Below the pieces are notes generated by a model that saw only the letters and a program-made list of their open reading frames with translations, did no database searches and was not told where the DNA came from. DNA of 64,000 bases from NCBI GenBank assembly GCA_013299115.1, contig JAAFKA010000012.1, forward strand, positions 1 to 64,000. Reading direction: 5' to 3'. Source of the DNA: Cytophagales bacterium (GTDB lineage: Bacteria; Bacteroidota; Bacteroidia; Cytophagales; Thermoflexibacteraceae). A program made the position numbers and the translations under genes. Positions 1-8,100 of this stretch are shown in pieces (positions within the stretch are counted from its first letter, which is position 1; each line of letters starts with the position of its first letter).

Positions 1-1
1 C

Positions 2-139
2 AAAAAACTAATCAAAAGAGGACATTTTAGCTCCAAAGAAGACCTCAAAGAAAAGCTAAACAAATTTATTGACTACTTCAATCAAACTATGGCAAAGCCT
101 TTTAAATGGACATATGGGGGAAAGCCTTGCAAGGTATAA
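2..139 (+). CDS. IS630-family transposase, C-terminal 45 residues (gene starts outside window)
   Basis: The frame opening at base 2 encodes the last 45 residues of a protein and stops at 137-139. The tail contains FIDYFNQTMAKPFKW, which resembles the C-terminal end of IS630/Tc1-like DDE transposases, where a helix before the stop reads similarly. The catalytic DDE residues would lie upstream, outside the window, so I cannot say whether the element is intact. It is convergent with the RHS toxin cluster and ends 37 bases from the stop of the last immunity gene, so an insertion sequence bounds the toxin locus. Family assignment is from the tail only. Confidence 0.6.
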   Translation, partial: KKLIKRGHFSSKEDLKEKLNKFIDYFNQTMAKPFKWTYGGKPCKV

Positions 140-175
140 AGTAAACGGTTATTTATGAGATGTAACACTAGTATA

Positions 176-454
176 TTAAGGATAATTGCTACTAATTACC
201 CTTAATATATTAGATAATCTTTTCAAATCATATCCAACGGGAATATGAGTTCCATTTAATATTCTTTTCAACTCCTGCCAATCATCACTAAGTTGTCCAA
301 GAGTTAAGTTTTTGGGGTCTTCATAGGGATTATATATTTCTTTTTGAGAAATATCCCAGTAAAAATCCTCTTGTATTTCTACAAATATTTTATCATTAAG
401 TAACTCCAACAAAATATTTGTTATTAAAAAAAGTTCTTCCTTATTTATTTTCAC
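176..454 (-). CDS. Putative immunity protein (92 aa) for the orphan RHS toxin tip
   Basis: A small acidic protein without signal peptide or membrane segment. It starts 4 bases after the stop of the displaced RHS C-terminus, the usual place of a cognate immunity gene in polymorphic-toxin loci. The central stretch YNPYEDPKNLTLGQLSDDW, followed by a Leu-rich helix ending in a conserved-looking YDLKRLSNILR, resembles small uncharacterised proteins next to toxin genes that I have seen before, but I cannot name a Pfam family. Role (binding and neutralising the tip of the upstream toxin in the cytoplasm) is inferred from position, size and composition. Its expression may depend on read-through from the RHS operon. 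Confidence 0.5.
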   Translation of the reverse strand: MKINKEELFLITNILLELLNDKIFVEIQEDFYWDISQKEIYNPYEDPKNLTLGQLSDDWQELKRILNGTHIPVGYDLKRLSNILRVISSNYP

Positions 455-458
455 TTTA

Positions 459-1451
459 TTATTCGTTTAAAATTTTATCAATATTGTCTTTAAAGGTCTG
501 AATTTCATGCTTCAAATGATGTACTCTTGCATTTATTATTTTTTCCCTTACGGCATCATTTGGGGCATTTTTCAAATGTCCTTTATTATCGTATTTTAAA
601 GGATTAGCAAGATACTCACTGAGTTTAGCCTCATGTTCTGCTATTAGTTTTTCATAAGAAGAAATAGCTTTTAGTTGTGCTGTTGTTAATTTTCCACCAA
701 ACCCTGACATTTTTACCCCATACTTTACCGCTGCCTTGCCAAACTTGCCTGCAATCCATAACAAAGGCACATCAGGCATAAAAAACTCTTCGGGAAAACT
801 TTGTTCAATAGCACCTGTTGATTTAGGAAGTTTGGTATAGTCTTGCGGAACATAACTACCTTTAAAATCATTGATTTGGCTTTGTAAACCTCCACTCATC
901 ATAGCTCCTACACCTAATTCCATCACACTGACTACCTCATTTTGTTGATAGGTATAGAGTACCCCATTCTGTACTTGCTGAAAATTAGCCCCAATATTTG
1001 TAAAAACTTCGCCATTGCTGGCTGTGAAAGAAGCTGCATTACCCTCCTGCCAAATCACCGCACCTGATTTGGATTGATACCAGTCTTTGGTTTCCCCACC
1101 CGTTGGGTCAGTCAAGTTCACAGGGTCGTTGCCCATGCCCACGTAGCTACTCCAAAACTTACCCATCGGGTCGGTGGTAGTAAACCTCCCTATTTCACTA
1201 TCATACTGCCTCAACTCAAAACTATTCCAATCCGTTTCCCCATCTTTTTCCGCAAACTCCCCTTGATACCCATACCTATACGCCCCCGCACCACTGCAAG
1301 CCGTTTTTGCTACCTTGCCAAAGGGATAGTAGTCTGTCCAAGAGGTTACGGTTAGCTTTTCGGTGTTTGGTTTGTGGACTATCTCAAAAGCATCGAAGTA
1401 TGCTGGCTGCTGTTCGTGTTCGTTTACAAGAGAGAAACGCAAAAAGCCCAA
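459..1451 (-). CDS. Orphan RHS C-terminal cassette: RHS core fragment plus unidentified toxin tip
   Basis: This is a displaced alternative C-terminus of the large RHS gene upstream. The first ~115 residues repeat the end of the RHS core (DYYPFGK, ELRQYDSEIGRF, GNDPVNLTDPTGG), then diverge into a different tip. The tip holds a hydrophobic stretch near residue 230 and a charged helical end with YDNKGHLKNAP and a final coiled-coil-like helix. DNA homology to the main RHS gene starts at 1469, exactly after the stop of the preceding immunity gene, and no ATG opens the frame; the listed start is a TTG. It has no signal peptide and no RHS shell. In known RHS/CDI systems such orphan tips are silent reservoirs that can replace the main tip by recombination; that role is inference here. 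The toxin activity is not identified. Confidence 0.7.
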   Translation of the reverse strand: MGFLRFSLVNEHEQQPAYFDAFEIVHKPNTEKLTVTSWTDYYPFGKVAKTACSGAGAYRYGYQGEFAEKDGETDWNSFELRQYDSEIGRFTTTDPMGKFWSSYVGMGNDPVNLTDPTGGETKDWYQSKSGAVIWQEGNAASFTASNGEVFTNIGANFQQVQNGVLYTYQQNEVVSVMELGVGAMMSGGLQSQINDFKGSYVPQDYTKLPKSTGAIEQSFPEEFFMPDVPLLWIAGKFGKAAVKYGVKMSGFGGKLTTAQLKAISSYEKLIAEHEAKLSEYLANPLKYDNKGHLKNAPNDAVREKIINARVHHLKHEIQTFKDNIDKILNE

Positions 1452-1469
1452 TTGGGTACATTCATCACC
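1201..1469. repeat. Direct repeat copy A (RHS core end), 269 bp
   Basis: This stretch aligns without gaps to 3008-3276 (constant offset 1807), with scattered substitutions, many at third codon positions. Weaker similarity continues to about 1120. It encodes the RHS core end from GDECTQ to ELRQYDSE and provides the homology for tip exchange. Confidence 0.85.
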
Positions 1470-2191
1470 TACTCAAACTCAAAACTTGGATTTACAGCCT
1501 CTTTAAACTCTAAGCCTGTCAATCCTGCTGCCTCTATTGCTTCTTTAAGTCGTTGCGATACATAAATATCAATGCTGAGATATTGAATAGAAAAAAAATC
1601 TAAAAATTTAAATTGATTATTAAAAAAAATATTTTCGGAATTTATATGTAAAGGATTTTGTTTTAACTTTGAGATATAATCAAAATAATTTTTAATCTCA
1701 ATAGGCACTTTTGTTCCTCTAAAAGTACGTTGCAAGTAAAATTTAGATTTTGATATATCTACCACTTGCTCAAACTCAAAGGCAAAAGTATAGTAAAGTA
1801 ATTGATAACCCTCTATCAATTTGTTATTTTGATACAAATTTACTGGATAAAAAGCATAAGTAGGCAAATCAAATTGCGATAATACTCGTTGTGCGGTAGG
1901 GCTTACCAAATATCTACCTGTGGATAAGCTATCATTGAAATCAACAAAATCAGTTAATTTTGCTTGTGGGTAGAGTTCCATGTACTCCAATTGTGGAGAA
2001 AAGTTTAATGGTTTGCCTAGTGAAAGAAAATTATCTTTAACAAGACTCACTAAATAAGTTATATATTCGTCATAATGTTGAGGATTAGAAAATTTAGTCC
2101 TCACAATGCGTGCTTGCCCACTGGCATCTTTCATTCCAGTTATTTTTGGGTCTATGGAATGTTGCATGATAAAATATTGGAGTTGTTTCAT
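1469..2191 (-). CDS. Imm11-like (DUF1629) immunity protein
   Basis: A 240-residue cytoplasmic-type protein that starts 2 bases after the stop of the AHH-tipped RHS gene and so sits in the cognate immunity position. The C-terminal segment, VSQRLKEAIEAAGLTGLEF, is the pattern I associate with the Imm11/DUF1629 family (a V-S-x-R-h-K-x-A-h-E-x-A-x-L-T-G-h-x-F end), and members of that family are often found beside AHH nucleases. The predicted job is to bind and block the AHH nuclease tip and protect the producer and its kin. The gene ends exactly where homology of the orphan RHS cassette begins, so it was apparently kept when the old tip was displaced. Family call is from memory of the motif. Confidence 0.65.
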   Translation of the reverse strand: MKQLQYFIMQHSIDPKITGMKDASGQARIVRTKFSNPQHYDEYITYLVSLVKDNFLSLGKPLNFSPQLEYMELYPQAKLTDFVDFNDSLSTGRYLVSPTAQRVLSQFDLPTYAFYPVNLYQNNKLIEGYQLLYYTFAFEFEQVVDISKSKFYLQRTFRGTKVPIEIKNYFDYISKLKQNPLHINSENIFFNNQFKFLDFFSIQYLSIDIYVSQRLKEAIEAAGLTGLEFKEAVNPSFEFE

Positions 2192-2193
2192 TG

Positions 2194-5100
2194 TTATTTG
2201 TAATATTCGTTTAAAGTATTATACCCACGCTGCAAAGCATCGTCAATTTCCATTCTTAATTCTGCTTGTAATTGTCGAATTTGATTAACATCTAAAGTGC
2301 CTGCATCAATAAGTCTTTGTAATCTACTTTGTACTGAAGTATTTAATGCAGGGTGATTACCATGAAAAGGTGTTTGCAATGGTATCAGATTGTTAGTGGA
2401 ATGAATATCAAATCCAATATTGTCTAAACTATTTTTTAAATTTTTATACACACCTTGTGGGATAATGTGATGTACTTGTCTTCCTATGGGCGAAACGGCA
2501 AACCGAGTATATACTAGCAATTTAGTCAAAGGAGATAAAGCCAGAGCAACACCCTTTCCGCCAGGTATAGCACCCGCAGTATTAAGAGCCACCCCTGTAG
2601 CCCCCATACTCTCCCCAAAAATATTTTGCCCTGTTGTATAACCAGAATAAGCATTTACAGCAGACCCCGCAGGAATGACATCAAAAACAAACCTACCAAT
2701 ATTAGCAAAAATACTATTTTCATTCCCATTTGCATACGAGTCCCCTGCTCGCATCATACTCCAGAAACTGGCACTGAGCATAGCAAAATCCATTGGAGGG
2801 GATTCTCGGTAGCCAATTACAGTTACTTCGGGCAACGTGCCACCTGTGTATTGAGGTTCACCTCCACCGCCTCCTTGTCCACCGCCTCCTCCTCCACTCC
2901 AACCCCCATCAGCATCCACCTGATTACCTGGGTCATTCCCCATCGCCACATACGGACTCCAATACTGCCCATAAGGGTCGACACTCAACCACCTTGCTAT
3001 ATCCGAGTCATACTGCCTCAACTCAAAACTATTCCAATCCGTTTCCCCATCTTTCTCCGCAAACTCCCCCTGATACCCATACCTATACGCACCCGCACCA
3101 GAACAAGCCGTTTTTGCCACCTTGCCAAAGGGATAGTAGTCTGTCCAAGAGGTTACAGTAAGCTTTTCGGCATTGGGCTTGTGGACTATCTCAAAAGCAT
3201 CGAAGTATGCTGGCTGCTGTTCGTGTTCGTTTACCAAACTGAAACGAAGGAAGCCTGTTTGGGTACACTCGTCACCAAAGTCGATAGGTTCATTGTCCTC
3301 ACTGCCTATTTTGGTAAAGTCATCTTGCGAAGTTACAAAATATTTTCGATAGGCAGGGTTAATTACCTCACCTTTTTCGTTTAAAAGTTCGACTAATAGG
3401 TAAGCCTCGACACTTTCGGTTACAAAAGGTGGAGTTTCAGGTTTGAAATCCGACCTATCGGGTGGCTGCGAGCCACCCGATAGGTTATGCCCAAACTTGC
3501 TAAGTCTTTGAGACTTAGCAAGTCTTAAAGATTTGGTAAGCTGCACCGCCAACGGCACCGCTGCCAGCACGTTGAAAGACAAGCCTTGATTTTCGCCTTG
3601 TGGCAAGAACAACGGCGTGCTGACTGCCAAACCTAAAAGCCCCCCGCCCCAAAGGGGAGTTTTACGCAAGGAGGTAACTCCCCCTTTGGGGGCTGGGGGG
3701 CTTTTTACTCCCCTTTGGGGGCTTTTTAGTTGGGGGCTTCTTACTCCCCCTTCGGGGGCTGGGGGGCTTTCATTTTGCCTTCCCCACTTCGCCCAAACCG
3801 TAGCTGTCCATCTCTCTCCCTTGCGGACGGGGAGGCGAAACTGTGCCACTTTTTGCGGTTGCGGTTGGGGCTGCTGCGGTACAGGGCTTATTTTTAGCGA
3901 AAATTTGCCATCGTGTTTTTGGGCATAGCTCCGCCAAGCATTGCTATTGGAGAAATTGCGGAGGTCGTTGTGGTCTTGTTCCCAGCTTTGGGCATTTTCG
4001 TGTTCCAAGTCCATGGTCTGGTAAGTCTGCTCGGCTTGCTCGTTGTTGCTGCGGTACGTAACCCTCACATTGCCCAAGTGGTCTTTTGCCTCGTAGATGT
4101 AGTCGGCAAAGGCTACGCCCTGCACAGGGCTGTAGGCATTGGGCTGCGGTTTGTCGTAGGTCTGTTGCCAAATACCCACCCTGCTCATACCATACAAAGG
4201 AGTTTCATCCTTTATTTTTCCCCCTTCGGGGGTTAGGGGGCTTTGGGCTTGTTTTTCATAAATCCTTACCACTTGCCCTCCTGCATCGTTTATATACCAC
4301 GTGTGCAAGCCTGTTTGGTAGTTTATTTTCTCCATTCGCTGCCCTTTGTCGTCATAGCGGAAGGTAACTTTTAGCACGTTTTGCCCATCGTGTACGGCTG
4401 TTACCTTGCCTGTTACGTCGTAGGTCAGGCGTATTTCGCTGCCGTTTTTGCTTTCTTTGATTAGTTGCCCTATTTCGTCATAAAAATAGTCTTTGTGAAC
4501 TACATTGTTATTTTTGAGTTGGCTGAGTTGATTAGTTTTTGTACCATCGGCTTTTGTCGCAAAATGGTAGTCATAGTTTGCCTGTATTACGCCGTTGGCA
4601 TCATTCCTTTTCAGGGTTTTAATGTTTCCGTTCAGGTCATAAGTCAGCCCTCCCTCAAAAAAGTTTTGGGTAGTAGAGTTTGTAAAACCATAGTTACCGT
4701 TTGCCCCTGTAAAAGTGCCGTAGTTTGCCTCTTTCAGTTGGTATTTGTGGTCATAAGCATAGCTATACGCCCTTTTTTGGTTGGGGTCGTTTTGGCTCAA
4801 GTTGGCGTTGCTGCCGTAAGCCCAGGCATTGGTGGTGATAGAACCATTGTAAAGGGCTTGGGCGGGGCTGCTTACTGTTGCCATGTTTGCTGCTGCTTCA
4901 AGGCTAACAGGTTGATAGTCGTTTTGGAAGTAACCCAAAATAGAGCCGAAAACATCGGGGGCAAATTGGTTGTTTACACCATCTTTGCCTGGGTCTTGGT
5001 TTTGAGCTAATCCGTTTATGCTTTTTAGCCAGCCTTGCAGCGTATATACGTAGTCTGTGCCTTGCAGTTGGTTGCCAGTTTCCACCCGTTTTAGTCCGCC

Positions 5101-8100
5101 GTGGTAGTAGTAAGTATAAGTTGCCAGCAGTTGGGCAGGTTGTCCGTAGGGTTTTACATAGACCCTCGCCAGCCTATACACCTTGTCGTACTCAAAACGG
5201 TGGATAAACTCTTCGGTTGTCCCTTTTTGGTACGTAACAGCCAAGACATTGCCCATCTTGTCGTAACTATAATCTAAGGTTTTAAAAACTACGGCATTGC
5301 CCAACCCAAACTTCATGCGTTGCACTGTCCATGTTACTAAGCCACGGTCGTCATAGCTATACCACGTTTTGCTGTGGTGCAGCTTTTCTGTCCACGCTAC
5401 TTGCCCTGCTGTCTTTTTCTGTTGGCGTGGGCATTCGGTGTCTGCAAAGTCATAGCCTGTTTTTACCACGTCTGTTACGTAGAGGTCGCCAATGGTGGCT
5501 TGGTTTTCGGTAGCCGTTTCATTGTTAAAAGCCTCAAAACTTGCTACATAAAATCTTTCGCCCGACCTCACAGGACGCAGCCACTCGTCATAGTCTGTAA
5601 AAGACATTTTGGTCTGTGCAGCTTGTTTGGCAGACTGAGAGAACCGAATACGCCCATCTTTGGCGTAGATGTATCGAGTAGTGCCTGCATCGGTTTCTGT
5701 TTGGCTTATCACCTGCCCTGCCGAGTTGTAGAGGGCTGTGCTTTTGTCTATGTTGTTCCAAGCTATACCCTCGTTGCGGTGCTGTGCCACGCCGTTTGGC
5801 GACACGGTTGCATAGACCCCTCCTGCATCATTGTAGAAGGTGTAAGAGAGGTTGTAGAGTTTGTAGTTATACAATAAAACAACAGGCTGATACTCAACTT
5901 GGTAAGGAAAATTCAATAAATTTTTATACGTAGGCAATGCCAATTCATAAAAGCCACCCGCAAGAGAGGCTATTTGGAATACACCTCCCCCCACCGCAGG
6001 TGTGGTAGAAAGTTGTTGGTCTTGCACCAAGTCGGTAAGGGTAGCCGTAGCCTGTGTGGTGTGAGGATTTTCTATACTTATCGTCGTAGGCTGGGCTACG
6101 GGTATATGAAACTGCACCGTAGAGAGTCGTGGGGACTGGGTGGTGGTGTATGTTGTATTGAAAGTATGCGTATAACTGACCACTCTGGGGTCAGGTTGCC
6201 CTTGTACAGGTTCTTCATAAACAGATGTTTTCTTATGCCCCACTTTAAAGGTAAAACTACCCTCACTTCGCACTTGATATTTTGAATCTTTGTCAGTATA
6301 ATACGTTGCAATTTCTATGCTATCACGCAGTCTACCCTCAAATACCACACTGCCGTTTTCCCTATCAAATACTTTGACATGATTAAAGTTTCCGTACAAC
6401 CTGATGGTGCTTTGTGTTTCTATGGAATTAGCTGGCTTTTGGGTAGCCACTTCTATATTTACCCAATAAAACGGCAAATCCAATTCATGGCGTAGCGTAG
6501 TTTCCGATGGGACTTCGCCCCCATTCCCCTCAAAAATAGCCGATGCCAGCATTTTTCCTGTTTTGTCTGCAAATACTACGGCTTCTTTTCCGTTTACATC
6601 TCTGCTCACGGTTTTAGTAGCCAATTTAGCAAAAGAGGCAATTTCTTTGCTTAGCGGTGAGGTACGGCTTCGCCACGTAGCATATTCGTTTAGCTCTGTG
6701 CTAACAGGGAAACTTTTGCTCATTGGTTCTTTGCCTGCTCCCATTTTAAAAGTTTCGCCTGCTCCGCTGCTGCGTTTCACCTCGTTAGTCCCCTTGTCGT
6801 AGTATTGCAAACGGCTGTAAGGGTAGGCAGTTTTCGGACTGTATGGCTCTTTGCCGTTTTGGTTGCTATAATACCAACCCAGCGTATTTTTAGCACTGCC
6901 AACAGGTTTTGGATTAAAGAGAGTCTGCGTGTCGTCATAGTCTCGCCAAGTATAGGCAGTATTTTGTTCGTTGCGAACAAAATAAGGTTGATAAGCAAAG
7001 CCTGTTCCTCCGTTTGTTAGGTTATTTTCCACCAACCCAGGCAAAGTCTGCCCTATCACTCGGTTCATACGGTCTTTCATCGGCTCCGTAACCCATAGCA
7101 CGCAGTTAAAAAAGTCTTTGCTTTGGCTCTGTAGCAAACTTCCCGATTGGTCGAAATAGCTTTTGCTTTCCGATAAAACAGCAGCCGTATTGCCACTGCC
7201 AAAGCCGTAGGTGGTGGTTTTTATCCAATGGTAGTCTTTATTTTCTGCTACTACGTCAGGTTCAAAAGCACAAGGTGCTTCATTTGCTGTTTCATCACAA
7301 TCTGTGTTCTGCACTGCTCTTATACAGAGGGGTCTGTCTATGGTAATGCTTTGCAAGCACACCCTTTGACCAGGCAATAGCCCATTTAAGGTGATGATTC
7401 GTTGTTGTGCTGCCAAATAAGCCGTTGTGCTGCGGTTGTCTAAGCCATTATTGATTTCGTAATTGACCGTATAGTTGCCTGCGGGCAAGTCTTTGGCAGG
7501 TTCATTCTCCCAAAAAAACTTCACTTCCATGCTGCGCGTTGCAATATTCGCAGTAGGATTCACAGGGGTAAGTTTAAAATCTATATATTCTTTCTGAAAA
7601 CTTACATTGCCCCAAGTAGCTGCACAATTATAGGCATAGTTAATCACCTTAAAGTTGGTAATTTGGCTGGCTTCTGTAAAGAGCATAGGCTGTTGGGTCT
7701 GCCCATCAAAAACCAAGTAGCCGTTGGCAAAGCCACTGCCGTTGTAGCCCATCAACCCGACTTGTGCAGGCGGCATTGGTGTGCCATTGAGGTTAAACTG
7801 TACCGAATAAGCTCCCGACGGGTCTAAATTGTCTGCCCTTACCAACAGTTGCCACTGCCCACAAGCCACAGGCAAGGGTTCTACTCCTCTCTCGCCAATG
7901 ATAGGTGTATAGGGGCTTGCAATTCTCAATTTCGGATTGAAAACATAGAGTGGTGTTTTGCAACTTGGGTTTTGCTCGTCTATTACCTCCACCTGCGATA
8001 TTTCTGTGCCATCGGCAAAATAGCTGTTCATGGTTATGGTTTGCCAACTACCAACCACCTGCCCCAAAAAGTCGGGAATAGTTCTGTTGGCAGTAAACTT

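Noticed and set aside
3636-3771. CRISPR-like or terminator cluster in the RHS gene
   Set aside because: No unique spacers of even length; the elements are inverted repeats read in frame within a coding region.
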